From the NCBI GenBank assembly GCA_016647705.1, contig CM028338.1, positions 20,419,577-20,483,576 on the forward strand: DNA of 64,000 bases. The letters run 5' to 3'. The translations under genes and the position numbers were made by a program. This document shows positions 1-11,699 of the stretch, piece by piece. How positions within the stretch are numbered: position 1 is the first letter of the stretch; every line of letters begins with the position of its first letter. The DNA comes from Eucommia ulmoides. Taxonomy: Eukaryota; Streptophyta; Magnoliopsida; Garryales; Eucommiaceae. The notes beneath the pieces are model-generated. The model searched no databases and had not been told where the DNA came from. It worked only from the letters and a program-made list of their open reading frames with translations.

Positions 1-703
1 CCATAATGCTTTGTGTGGGAATTAGATCATTCCTCTCATTCTTCACAACAGTCATGCCATATTTCTTTGGAACCACTTACACTAGACTTACCCATTTACT
101 GTTTGATATAGTATAAATAATTTCGGCATTCAACAACTTTAACACTTAAACATAGACCACCTCCTTCATCGCAGGATTTAGCCTTCTTTGATGCTCAATT
201 GAGGGCTTGAATGAGTCCTCCATCAAGATTTTATGCATGCAAATAGTCGGGCTTATTCCCTTGATGTCGGAAATAGACCACGTGAATGTGGACTTGTGCC
301 GTTTTAGGATAATGATCAGTTTTGCTTCTTCTTCTTGAGTCAAAGACGATAAAATAATGACCAGATCGATGGAGGCCTCCCCCAAGAATATATACCGAAG
401 GTGATCCAGTAATTGCTTGAGAATCAACCCACCGTGAGGTGGATTTGAGGGATTTTCTGAACTTTCTTCTTCATCAAGGGTCTCCACTTGAACCGATTTC
501 ACTACATCTTTAGGTACAGCTTCGAGAGATAGGACATAGTCCACAACACTTTTATTTGTGGAAGACCCTTTCTTACCAAAGTCCCCCATAGATAGGGAAT
601 TTGTGAGAGTGTACCCTAAAGGATCCCGATTCAAGTTTTCATGAAAAAAACTCCCTAATGCACGAGTCCACCATTTCCACCCGATTGCAAGTTGGGCACT
701 CAT
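1..703 (-). pseudogene. Athila-like reverse transcriptase N-terminus, cut by window edge
   Basis: Minus-strand reading downstream of the protease frameshift. It carries the hallmark start of Athila/Tat RT: LRYIFLGEASIDLVIILS, KHKSTFTWSISDIKGISP, RRLNPAMKEVV, then WVSLV and VVPKKYGMTVVKNERNDLIP. Stops interrupt the frame near 143 and 75. The element continues beyond position 1. Confidence 0.8.
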
Positions 704-1437
704 CTGGAAACTTCATTGTATTGAAAATGTTGAACTTCACTTCGTCATCATTGACCCTCAATGTCAAGTTCCCATTATGAATATCAATCAACGCCTTCCC
801 TGTGGCGAGAAAAGGCCTCCCAAGTATAATAGGAATCTCTCGGTCTTCCTCCTTTTCCAATACGACAAAATCCACCGGAAAGATAAATTTGTCCACTTTT
901 ACAAACACGTCTTCAAGTATTCCCTTCGGATAGGTTAATGAACGATTCACCATTTGTAGAGAAATCCTAGCTGGCTTTGCATGTCTAAGCCCCAATTTCT
1001 GGTAAACGAATGATGGCATGAGATTGATACTTGCTCCAAGATCACAAAGCAGTTTCTCAAAGTGAGATTTCCCTATCGCGCACGGAATAGTGAAACTTCC
1101 TGGATCTTTCAACTTTTGAGGCAACTTCCGTTGAAGAATCGCACTACATTCCTCCGTAAGCTTGACGGTCTCATATTCTTCCAATTTCTTCTTCTTGGTC
1201 ATTATATCCTTCAAGAATTTCCCGTAATTGGGAATTTGTTCCAATGCATCGGCAAACGGTATAGTCATATGGATTTTCTTGAAAATGTCAAGAATTTTTG
1301 CAAATTGGGAATCCAATTTCTTCTTTTGAAACCGTTGCGGATATGGCAAAGGTGGAGTGATCATTAGTGGATTGTCCAGAAAAGATATGGAACCTGAATT
1401 TACCCTTGGAGCTTCTTTATTCTCCTCAACTGGAATG
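639..1437 (-). pseudogene. Athila-like gag end and protease
   Basis: Minus-strand reading with an open stretch at 639-1364. It covers the gag-protease linker (PLPYPQRFQKKK, FAKILDIFKK), then an aspartic protease with DLGAS in place of the usual D[ST]GA, as in Athila/Tat Ty3 elements, and the ILGRPFLATG flap-side motif. It ends at a stop next to a 7-A run (644-650). The RT reading resumes one frame over, so a single-base slip in this run broke gag-pol. A solo LTR inserted at 1438-1442 separates this part from the rest of gag at 4625-4925. Confidence 0.82.
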
Positions 1438-1442
1438 GGTTC

Positions 1443-4400
1443 TGTTGGCCCTGTGAGCTACCCAAGGGGGGGTGAATTGGGTAGATAAAAATTAATTTAA
1501 ATAAAATACTTCAAAAATTAAATAATTAATTTTTACCCTAAATTAATTATTATCTATATAGCGGCGGAAATTAAATATAAACTAGGTGCACACTAAACAA
1601 TACAAAAATAAATAAATAAAAGAATGCAGCACACCACAAATTTATATTGGTTCACCAAGTTATTCTTGGTTAATCCAGTCCCCCGAGCTCCACGGAGAGT
1701 TACACCTACTAATCATTATGATCCCTTTAACCCAGTAGGAACCAAACCCTTACAAAGCGATTATTTTTGTAGGCTTAGAATCAACTTTTACAATTCTTTT
1801 TCACAGGCTCAGGAATAACCCTATCTTTTTCACAGGCTAAAGATTAACTTATTCTTTTATACTTAGGTTAAGAATCAAACCTCACAAAAACGCTCCAAAT
1901 ATCCTTTTACCCGGTAAAGATTGAACCGTTACAAAATTACTCAAATTAATTCTATCAAGGAAGAATTAACGCCTAATCTTTTTATACTCTAGGCAAAGAT
2001 CAAAACCTCAATCTCTTTATCGGAAGAGATTGAAACCAACTACCCTTGATTAGACACTCCCAATAGTATCTAATTCGACACTTAACTCACCAATTACAAA
2101 ATTAATAAGTGATTTTCCCATTCAGAACTTCTACCACCCCAGATAAATTTGAACTCGATTAATGTCCCGATACTAGTGATAGAAATACAATGAGAATTTC
2201 AAAATTTTGATTTTAAACAAAAAATGGGTAGCAAGCAATTTAGCACGTAATCATATTTTCTTAAGAAATTGTTTCAAAAATAATTTTCAATTTAAAAATA
2301 GGAAAATAATTTCAAAGATCAAATTCCAAGTAGAAATGATAATAGTAAACAATCAATTAATATTAATCAACTTGGAACAATCTCACCAAGAATCCATCGA
2401 TAAATATGATAAACAATGAAACCTCAAGTCGGCAATCAACAATAATCCACTTTCAAATATCTCAAGAATGATTCTTAAGAAAATTCTTACAATACTCTCA
2501 GTATGATAACTCTTAGAAAGCACAAGAACTGAATTGCTCTTTAGAATTGATTTTTTTATTTTTATTTTTTTTTTATTTTTAAACCTAAAAAACGCAGGTT
2601 TATTTATAGGGGATTAGCATAAGCCCTCTAATGGCTAGTTTCCACATTTCATGACAAATAATTACTCCAATAGCCCCCTTATATTATTAAAACTCATTCC
2701 TGGTATAATTTACTTAGTTATATCTTTTAAAACATTCAATTTAGTCCCTCAAACTTATACTCAATCTCAATTAGATAAGATAGAAAGAATTTCATAAACC
2801 AAATTGAGAGATATCCAAAATACTTGACCCATATCTATAGGGATATTAAAATATTAACTAAATAGCTCAAAAACTATCAGATCCCTAAGATATCTCACAT
2901 ATCTTAACCATAAAACGGCTAGTAACGGCTACTTTTTGGATCAAAATCATAAAAATCCCGAATCCTGAAACTAGCCATTGATTGACTGCCCAACACCCAT
3001 CGGTCGACCGCCCAATTCAGGACGTAGCCCAAGCTAAAATTCATTCTCCATAAGTCAACCGCTCATTTTGTATCTGTCGACCGAACGATTCAGAGAGTTT
3101 CCCAAGTCGACTTACCTGTCGACCTAACGATTCAAAGAGTTTATCTTTTAACTATAAGTCGACTTACTTGTCGACCGAGAGATTCAGAGAGTTTGTCCCA
3201 CTTTCATAAGTCGACCTACCTATCGACCGAATAATTCAGGGACTGAATCTTCTTCCCAGCTCCATTCCATCGGTTGACCGATCCATGTTGATCGGTTGAT
3301 CGACCCTACTGGAATACCTTTGCTTAATTAGTTTTCTACTAAATTTCTTTAACGTTTTTTTTCCCTTTAACCGATTTCTTTTCTCGGTTAACTCCACTAA
3401 ATCCTTAAATTCAATTTTTAATTAATTATCTTTCTTAAATCAATTGTTTATTCTTTAATTACACATAAGAACAAATATGTTAACTAATTAGGATCCTATC
3501 AAAAACACACATAATTGTAAAAATATTTTGTGTCGGTTGTGATCCTAATTGAGATACATTAAGAGTAAAAATTTAACCTGTGTTGTTTTTCATAGGTTCC
3601 TCAAATTCTTCAAACTCTTAGCATGCATCATAGCATCCATTTAGCATTTTTTTCAATATCTTCATAATAATCTCTTCATTGGAACTAATAAATTGAAACA
3701 CTCAATAAAATTGTTAGTTCCACAAAAAACATCAACATTTAATGGAAAAAGTACGATTTAGACCCTCTAACTATTGACACATTTCTAAGTGGTCCCTCTA
3801 AGTTTAAACGTTTCATTTTAAACCCTCTACGTATCTAACGTTTCAAATTCGTCCCTCCGTCAGAGATTCCGTTAAAACTAACAGAATCTCAGGGGCAAAA
3901 TGGTCATTTCACATTTAAAAATTTTTTTAATCATTTTTAATTAAATTTTTAAAAAAATTTTTTTCCTCTCTCTCTTCCTCCCCTTCCTCTCTCTCTCCCG
4001 CCACCTCCCTCTCCCTCATTCTCTTTTCCCACCACCTTCCTCTCCCTCTTCCTCCCCTTCCCCTCCCTCCCTCCCTTCCACCCCACCCCCTGCAACAAGG
4101 GCTGAAAAATCACCCCCTGTTGCAGGGGGTGGTTGCGCCCCCTGTTTCAGGGGGTGCAACCACCCCCTGAAACGGGGGGTGAAAACACCCCCTGTTGCAG
4201 GGGGTGGCACCACCCCCTGCAACAGGGGGTGTTTTCACCCCCTGTTGCAGGGGGTGGGGTGGGAGGGAGAGAGGAGAAGGGGAGGGAGAGGGAGAGGGAG
4301 GTGGCGGGGAGAGGGAATGAGAGAAAGGGAGGTGGCGGGAGAGAGAGAGAGGAAGGGGAGGAAGAGAGAGAGGAAGAAAAAAAAATAATTAAAAATGATT

Positions 4401-4619
4401 AAAAAATTAAAAAAATGTGAAATAACCATTTTGCCCTGAGATTCTATTAGTTTTAACGGAATCTCTAACGGAGGGACGAATTTGAAACGTTAGATACGTA
4501 GAGGGTTTAAAATGAAACGTTTAAATTTAGAGGGACAACTTAGAAATGTGTCAATAGTTAGAGGGTCTAAATCGTACTTTTCCCACATTTAATTGTCCAT
4601 CAAAATCTTGGGATCAACA
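1443..4619 (+). mobile_element. Solo LTR, family A, copy 1 (carries a nested MITE)
   Basis: Begins TGTTGGCC and ends GATCAACA, with a perfect 5-bp TSD ggttc at 1438-1442 and 4620-4624. No internal retrotransposon sequence is present, so it is a solo LTR. Without the nested MITE it is about 2.3 kb. It shares with the copies at 9552 and 56135 an early 'acccaag..gggggtg' block, a stretch of short degenerate 'aggctaaagat'-type repeats, and a cluster of GGTCGACC/GGTTGACC motifs (about 2990-3300), part of which is a tandem repeat of about 55 bp. Confidence 0.88.
3744..4584. mobile_element. Mutator-type MITE with long inverted ends and hairpin core
   Basis: 841 bp with terminal inverted repeats of about 200 bp, starting GG[G/A]AAAAGTACGAT at both ends. 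It is flanked by a perfect 9-bp TSD acatttaat (3735-3743 and 4585-4593), the length typical of Mutator-like elements. It has no coding capacity; ORFs in it are shadows of simple repeats. The core at about 4091-4253 is a row of short palindromes of the type CACCCCCTGTTGCAGGGGGTG, flanked by CT- and GA-rich arms. It sits inside solo LTR copy 1. Confidence 0.88.
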
Positions 4620-4624
4620 GGTTC

Positions 4625-4925
4625 TTTTTCAACATTGGTTTTCTCCATTGTCTTTTCCTCATTTTGTGTTGTTGCTTCGATTTCCTTTCCATTCCTCAAG
4701 GTGATAGCTTTATAATCCCTTGGGTTAGTTTCCGTATCACTTGGAAACTTCCTCGAGGTTTGCCCCTTTATGGCACTAGCGAGCTGACCAATTTGAGTTT
4801 CCAGCAACGTTATGGTTGAATTTGTATTGGTGCACGTTGTCTCAATGTTGTCAAGTCTCGTCTTATGCTTGTTGAGAAGATTATGCATTTCTTGCATAAT
4901 GTTTTGTATTTCCTTAATTAATAGT
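4625..4925 (-). pseudogene. Athila-like gag C-terminal part
   Basis: Minus-strand frame with LLETQIGQLASAI, FPSDTETNPRDYKAITLRNG and a Glu/Lys-rich end, typical of the Athila gag tail. Its last codons abut the TSD of the solo LTR at 1443-4619 and the frame continues in phase at 1437, so both pieces belong to one element. Upstream of ILMDN-like codons the reading runs into the inserted LTR and is not host gag. The N-terminal gag is missing beyond about 4926. Confidence 0.8.
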
Positions 4926-5639
4926 TACATTTTAGAGTATTTAGAAAAATACGGGGTAAAATGGTGTTAATTAAAATTCAAATTAAAAGGTTTAGGGGTC
5001 AAATTGCAAATTTAAAAACATTATTCTAAACTTAGGATCCCAATTGTCATTCAATTTATAAAAGTTTAACTATTAGGGATTAAATTGTAATTTAAGAAAC
5101 TTATAAATGGTAAATTGAACTCAAAAGAAGACTTTAAGGAAGTTGGGGGAGAAAAGAGCAATTAAATAAAAGAATTGTTTTAATATATATACATATATAC
5201 ATCTATGTCTGTGGGTGTCGAGCGTTGAACCGGAGGCCGGAATCAGAGAGAGAGGAATAGTAGGCGACGTGGCTTGAAGAGAAAACAGGTTGATCCACTA
5301 CTTACATGCATATATATATACATGATCATACATGTAGAGATCAGCAAAATCTAAAATCAAATCTGAAAATCAAAGAAAAATCTAGAGAGAGCAGGCCGGA
5401 GTTGGGGTCAAGGAGCGATTGCCGACGAGAGAGTCAGAGGTACATGGGGATTGATCGCCGATGTTGAAGGCTTGGCAGTCCGGCTAGAGAGAGAGGAGAA
5501 ATAGTAGAATTTAAAGAGAAGAACGGTGGATCGTTCTTGGTGATCATCGGTAGTGGTTACAGATGGCGACAGTGGGTGTTTTTCAGCGTGTGGGGGATTC
5601 CAATGCCAACTGAAGCAAGACAAATCAAGGTCGGCCAGC

Positions 5640-5905
5640 GAAATTGGGTTATCGACGGTGATTGTTGGTAAGTGTGTGTGAATACTCTGTTCTGGTCAAT
5701 TGGGGGTGTGTGTGATGTGTATGAGCATGCATGTATGATGTATGTATGGGTGTGTGATTTGCTGGCAGTGTGTGTGGGGGTGTGCGATCGTGTGTGGGTG
5801 TTCTGATTAGTGTTGCGCATGTATGTGTTCCAACGGTCAGGTGGGTGTGTGGTGATGTGTTCTGTGTGTGTGTGTCCTTCGGTGTGTGTGGCTCCTCTAG
5901 TGGTG
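5640..5905. repeat. TG/GTGTG-rich microsatellite DNA
   Basis: Dense TGTGTG/TGTGGG runs. All ORFs here (Cys/Val-rich one way, Thr/His-rich the other) are products of the repeat. Confidence 0.8.
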
Positions 5906-6115
5906 TGTGTGTCGTTGTTGGCTTGTTGAAAGGGAACAACACAGGAAGAGAAAGAGAGAGAAAGCGAAGAGAGAGAGAGAGAGAGGTCGGCAGTTCATCG
6001 CCGGTGGGTTACCGTGCTTTGTTCATCGTGTGCATGTGTGTGATCAGTGTTTGGTCGTTGGGGTGGGAGAGAGTGCACGTAGGTGTGTGTCGGTTGAAAC
6101 TCAGAATAGAACAGG

Positions 6116-6143
6116 AAAAAAAAAAAAAAAAAAAAAAAAAAAA
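6116..6143. repeat. A28 homopolymer
   Basis: An uninterrupted run of 28 A inside the LTR-like segment. It is followed by ordinary AT-rich DNA and there is no sign of a retrocopy upstream. Confidence 0.9.
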
Positions 6144-6850
6144 GGAAGAAAAAGAAAAATTTCACAAACAACCCCAATAAAAAACCAAAAATCCATCTCG
6201 CGGCCTGTGAACGATTTGGAACAGGTAACGTTTTTCGTTAAGTTTATTTTAGTTTATTAAATCAAATTCTAGCATCAAAATTTTGTAACCGGAATAATAA
6301 ATTTGGGACCGTTGTATTATTAAATTTTATGCAGTAATTAACGGAATGAAATTTACCGAATAATAATTGTTATAAATAAAATGTGGGGACGAGGAAATTA
6401 CGAAACGTAGGGTCTGGATTTGCATAATTAGGTCATTTTTTTACCTAAAATATTAATTTAGGCACTGTCACTAATAGGTTCGCAGGCACTTGAGGAACGA
6501 CAGAGTATAGTCGATAAAGACTTTTGGGAGCGAATCACCAGGTGAGTGTACTGTCTTCTAGTAAATCTATTTTCGTATATATATATATGATGAAAAATGT
6601 GTTTATTTAAAACTGGACGACTTTATAACTTATATGGATCAAACGGTTTTGGTTGGTTGTGGAATTGTGGAAATGTGGATTTCGTTGGTGTTAAAAGAAG
6701 ATGGAAAAATCATATTTAAATTAAATCAGTTTTGGGAGATAGAGGTTGATGTTATTGATTTGACGATGATTAGAAGATGTTATTGATTCGTAATTTGATG
6801 ATGATGTTATTGATTTGACGATGTTATTGACTTCACGATACCATAGTATT

Positions 6851-6921
6851 TATCTGCTTCAGCAGAGTGATGGATTATCTGCTTCAGCAGAGTGATGATT
6901 ATCTACTTCGGCAGAGTAATG
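6851..6921. repeat. Minisatellite, ~24-bp unit x3
   Basis: Three imperfect copies of tatctgcttcagcagagtga-type units. Each contains the small palindrome CTGCTTCAGCAG. Confidence 0.85.
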
Positions 6922-7020
6922 GGTGTCTGTCAGGAAGGCAAATCCTACGGATGGTACGGTACTGTTGCAACTCTCAATTGTGAGGTTAAAACAATCACAT
7001 GGCTAGCTGGGGCATGGTGT

Positions 7021-7140
7021 GATGTGATGAGGTAAGGTGTGGTGTGATGTGGGGCGGTGTGATGTGATGAGGTAAGGTGTGGTGTGATGTGGGGCGGTGT
7101 GATGTGGTGTGGTGTGGTGCGATGTGGTGTGGTGTGGTGT
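7021..7140. repeat. Minisatellite, 40-bp unit x2 then 20-bp unit x2
   Basis: Two identical 40-bp units (7021-7060, 7061-7100) beginning gatgtgatgaggtaaggtgt, followed by two 20-bp gatgtggtgtggtgtggtg units. Confidence 0.85.
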
Positions 7141-7795
7141 AGTGTTTTGTCATATGAGGTAAATGAGATGAGTATATTTATACATATTATTCGATATTGG
7201 ATTGGTATATTTATTTATGTTAGTCTATTTATTGTTTTGATTTCATTTTACTAGATGGTTAGTTGAATTATTCTAGTTGATTTTCACTGTTTAGTTAGGG
7301 TGCTATATATATATATATGTATGTATATAGACGTCGATTCTGTGGTGACAGGAAAATTGTATATTTCCTTGTGGTATGAGACATTTATATATTATGAGAT
7401 TTTTATTTGATATATGATGTTATATGTTTTATGCTTGATCCATCTAAAAGATTTTTATTAAGAAGACAGTACACTTGCAGGTACAGTAGTTAGGAGTCAG
7501 TCTCCTACTGGCACTAGGTAGACTCTGGCGATGCGGTAGTGAGGGAGTATTTTAGGAGATGCTGGTTGAGGCGAACCTATGAGAGGTTTGTGGTTCTTTT
7601 ATTTTTGTTGTTATAATAATTTTGTAGGAACGGGTGTGTCCCCAATTAGAGAGTGTATATATATATATGGTCTGATTTGGTGATTGCGTATTTATGTATG
7701 CACTTGTCGGTTCCTAGTTGTTTCGGCATGCAGGTGATGTTATGTCGACGTCACGCCAGCCCCAAGGTGATGGGTGTCCGGGGTGGGGTGTGACA

Positions 7796-8428
7796 CTATT
7801 AAAACACTCGAAAACTACCAAATTTTGTTTGGAAATATATAGATAAAATCAATCTATCAGGAGCCAGTCGATCGACCGGACGTTAACTGCCAAAAATACC
7901 ATCTTGAATCTCCTATCGATCGGCAATCTTGTCGGTCGACCATTCAGACCTAAAGCTCAAATTTCCATCCTGAATCTCCTAGTCGATCGGCCATATTGTC
8001 GGTTGACCATTCATGCCAAAAATCATTTATTTTATATTTTTAAAATCTTTTCTTAGATTGACACTTTTTGAAAAATATTTAGACTCTTAAATTTATCACT
8101 TCTTACCATAACACGCATAATTTAATCAATTTAGTAAGTGTCATGAATGATCCTAATCGGATTACATTAAGAGTGTAAACGTATTGAGTTATTTTACTTA
8201 GAAATACAAAAAATATTTTCTGCTCCAAAAATTATTAAATGTATTCATTGCAACCATCTTGAATACTTTGCCAAATATTATCTTGAAAACTATCATCAAA
8301 GATTATCTTGAAATTCAATTTTTTTCTCATTTTCTCAATCGGAACTCAATTCAGAAACCACTTAATAAAATATTAGTTTTGTAAATTATCAATGTTAATT
8401 TGTCTACCAAAACATCTAGGGTTAACCA
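7796..8428 (+). mobile_element. Truncated LTR, family A, copy 4 (3' part)
   Basis: Contains GATCGACC/GGTTGACC motifs (7868-8010) and the family-A 3' end: 'atgaatgatcctaatcggattacattaagagtg', 'caatgttaatttgtc' and a terminal 'gggttaacca'. The 5' two thirds are missing at the junction with the preceding segment. Unlike the solo copies, it is followed by a gag remnant. Confidence 0.6.
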
Positions 8429-8559
8429 GAACTTTTATCCTTGCTTTTACACACAGGTTTGTGAGTAGCAAACGGTAGGCCAAAAACCTATCGCATCTTA
8501 TGTTGGTGAAACAAAGGAAGGACGAAAGACTGGAAACGGACATCGAAAGGTTTTGTCGT

Positions 8560-9215
8560 GAGTCCAATCAACTTGAGGATTCTAACAATAGGGTGTTAGT
8601 AACCACCCTAATGGCAGAGGTATAGACAATTCATTTCCTGCATGACCAGTGCCCCACCAAAGACCTTGGTCGTGGCCTTCGCCCTCTCCACCGAGTTTAT
8701 CGCTCAAAGGACGTCTATCGAGCCCAAGCCAAGGAAGAGGAAGATGCAAACAAAAACTAGAAGGCTGAAGAGCCTGACACTACAAGTCTGGGAGAAATGA
8801 CTCCCGGTCAAAGAAAAGACAGAACGAGGGGAAAAAAATGCAACACTGACAAGAAGTCAGGGATAAACATATCTCCCTGGTGCTTCTCCAACTATACACC
8901 TCTCAATGACTAGTTAGGAAAGGTTCTGATGCAGATTGACGACAAGAGGCTACTCAAATGGCCTCAGCTAAAAATAGCCGAGGGAAGGTAGTCAATATAG
9001 ACAAGTGGAGTGACTTCCACCAGAATCATGGCCATACCACCGATAGTTGCTACAACCTTAAAAATTAGATCAGACATTTAATCCGAAGAGGCCACCTCCA
9101 AAGATTCACTACTAGAGGAGATTAAGATGAACAATGCCTTGACGAAGAAAAAGGAAGACTTGAGGTCCGAGGAAACATGCACATGATCCACGGTGGATTT
9201 AGGCTCATGTTTGGT
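8560..9215 (+). pseudogene. Ty3-type gag remnant
   Basis: At about 8997-9120 the plus strand reads KWSDFHQNHGHTTDSCYNLK, a stop, then IRHLIRRGHLQRF. This is the well-known [YF]CxFHxxHGHxTxxC...LIRRG block at the gag C-terminus of many plant Ty3 elements. Upstream, codons near 8640-8800 are gag-like (Pro/Arg/Lys-rich) with shifted frames. Several stops make it a pseudogene. It follows a truncated family-A LTR and may be the only coding trace of that family here. Confidence 0.6.
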
Positions 9216-9551
9216 GAAATAAGTGTAAGTAGTAGGGTGATGGATTTGATTTAGTTGTTCTTTGGCTTTCCACTATATTGGACTACCGCACTAGGCTACT
9301 GCCTTGGGTTGTCTAAACTGGCTACCACACTAGTTTGGTGCGGATTAATTTCGGGCCTCTACTTCATTTTCCTTTAGTTGATCAAGGCTTGTGGTATTCC
9401 TAAGCCTAGCTTCTCGGTCCATCAATGTCACATGCCTACTTTAGTAGACGAGATGATTGACGGGGATTTAAACCCCATTAGTGTGTATATAAAAAGATGG
9501 AAGGCAGTGTGAGAACGCCTTTGGCTTTTGTACGGCCAAGTACAACAATGA
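9216..9551. other. No gene; unclassified retroelement-like DNA
   Basis: Contains 'gtgtatataaaaagatgg' at about 9481-9498, a good TATA-box match such as is found in LTR promoters. No TG...CA pair or coding sequence could be fixed. It ends at the left TSD of the next solo LTR. Confidence 0.4.
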
Positions 9552-11638
9552 TGTTGGCTTAAAGATTTACCCAAGAAGGGGGGTGCTAAATTAGGTAGTG
9601 ACAAAAATTTAAATAATTAATTTAAACACAAGTTATCAATTTTCCTAATTGATTATTATCTTATTAAGTAGTGGAAATGTGTATAACTAAGTACACACCC
9701 AAACAACATAAATTTAACAATGCAGTATACAACGATTTATCCAGGTTCAGCAAGCTACTTTTACCTACATCCAGTCCCCCGAGCTCCACTGAGATTTCAT
9801 AACCCACTAACCCTTGATTCCTTTCCTAGGTAGAAACCAAACTCTTACAATCCTGATTCTTTTCGCATGCTCAGAATCAATATTTACACTCTTACACTTT
9901 TATACTTAATTTTCACAAATTTAGAAAGAACCTTATCTCACTCTAATTCTATTACAGAAAGAATCAAAACCTAATCTTTTAAAAGGCTAAAGATTGATCT
10001 AATATTTTTCGCAGGGTAAAGATCAAACCCCAAACTTTTTCTCAAGCTAAAGATTAACCCTAATTACACTGATTAGACATTGTCCCAAATATGTTTAATC
10101 CACTTAAACTCGCAAATACAAAAATTTCTTTCCACATGAGCTTTTACCACCTCAAAACAATTATGCTCAATTAATGCCCCGAAAAGTATGTGATAAAATT
10201 TATGTGAGGCACAAATCTGATTTAATCAATTTAAACCACAAATAGTAAATAATCAAATTTCACAAATAAAAATCATTTTAAAGATTTTCAAGATATTATA
10301 TTTGAAAACACTTTTTCTAAAACACTTAATCCAGGTAATCAAACAAATACTCTAAGAAAGCACTTTAATTAACTTGGAAAAATCTGATTTTCTTGAAAAC
10401 GATTATGATAACTTAGTGAAGTACAAAGACCGATGACTAAAACATTTTTTTTGCTTCTATAATACTCTCTTATAAATTTCTCAATGTAAAATACTCTTTC
10501 ATAATAGCAAAAGCTAAATGTTTTTGATTAATTCATTTGAAAAATGCAGGCCTCTATATATATACTTTTAACTAGACCTCCAACGGCTAGTTTTCAAATT
10601 GCAAGACCTAAAATGACTCTGTAATACCCCATATATAATATACTATCAAAATATGTATGTTTCATTTAAAAATACTTTTAGAAAGACTCAATTTGGTCTC
10701 CAAAACTTTTTAGATTAAAAAATCTTAAAGATAAGAAGTAGTTTTACCAATTCAATTAAAAGAATAATTTAATATAAGGACCGAATAGATAGGTTGTTAG
10801 TAATATATGATATATAAAAGTAAAATACCCATATCCCTTAAAAATCTCATTTAAAATAGTTTAAAATAAGGTGATTTGGCTAAAAGAAACCAAAACAATC
10901 AACATTTGACTGTTTGACCCGATCGATTAACCGATCCCCTATCAGTTGACCGCCCCTGTAATGGCCAACTTTCTAACCGTTGCACTGCCTGCGGTCAGTT
11001 GACCGACCTCCCCATCGGTTGACCGATTCGCCTAGTGTGGTTTCTCTTATTTCTTTGTTTCGGATACTAGATTCGTTAGTCGACCGACCTAAATCATTGG
11101 TTGACCGAATTGGCCAGTAGGTTCACCCATTTAACTCTCTTAAGCTACTGTTTTCATTAGTCGACCGACCCATTTCGTCGGTTGACCAAATTGACCAGAA
11201 AACACATTATTTTATGTGTTAAAATTATTTTTTTACTTAAACACTTTACCAAAAACATTTTTATGTTTTCACACTTCATAAAAACTATTTTAAGATCTTA
11301 AACTTATCACTTCTTATTATGCAGCATATAAGATTATTCATTTTAAAGTATTGTGCGTGATCCTAATTCAGGTTGCATTAAGAACATCAAAGTAATGAGT
11401 TGTTTTCACCTAAATGTCTTCAATGCTCTGAAAATCGTCATTATTTTTATCTTTCACCCGTCTTTAATTCCTTTGATTTTTCAATAATCGCTCCATGAAT
11501 TCTTCAATGATTAATCTTTTTAACTTATTCTTTTTCTCATTTCAATCTATAAAATTTTAAATCTAAAATGACTCAATAAAACCATTAATTCAAAAAAATA
11601 TTAACATTTAATTGTCCCTCGAAACATTATGTTCAACA
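9552..11638 (+). mobile_element. Solo LTR, family A, copy 2
   Basis: 2087 bp, TGTTGGCTT...GTTCAACA. The flanks are aatga (9547-9551) and agtga (11639-11643), a 5-bp TSD with one mismatch. It shares the 'acccaagaaggggggtg' start, the degenerate repeat middle and the GGTTGACCGA cluster (about 10915-11195) with copy 1. No polypurine tract precedes it, against its being the 3' LTR of the gag remnant upstream. Confidence 0.85.
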
Positions 11639-11699
11639 AGTGAGAATTGGAGAAACTTCAAGTTCTGATTTGAGATTATGATTTATGAGAGGAAATTTC

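Larger units (their letters stand above)
4926..7795 (+). mobile_element. LTR-like, microsatellite-rich segment (candidate solo LTR)
   Basis: No gene is seen. The right end 'ggggtgggg-tgtgaca' at 7779-7795 and the left part ('attaaaaggtttaggggtcaaattgc' style) resemble long plant Ty3 LTRs. I did not find a matching left TG end or a TSD, so the borders are tentative. It holds TG-rich DNA (5640-5905), GA-rich tracts (5940-5985), a 28-base A run and two minisatellites. Confidence 0.4.

Noticed and set aside
4016..4429. Overlapping ORFs of 64-89 codons
   Set aside because: All lie in the CT/GA arms and hairpin core of the Mutator-type MITE.
5557..6260. Several ORFs of 87-136 codons on both strands
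   Set aside because: They are translations of TG and GA microsatellites (Val/Cys/Gly or Thr/His/Pro only).
9552..11638. Reading this LTR as the 3' LTR of the gag remnant at 8560-9215
   Set aside because: It has its own near-perfect 5-bp TSD and no polypurine tract in front.
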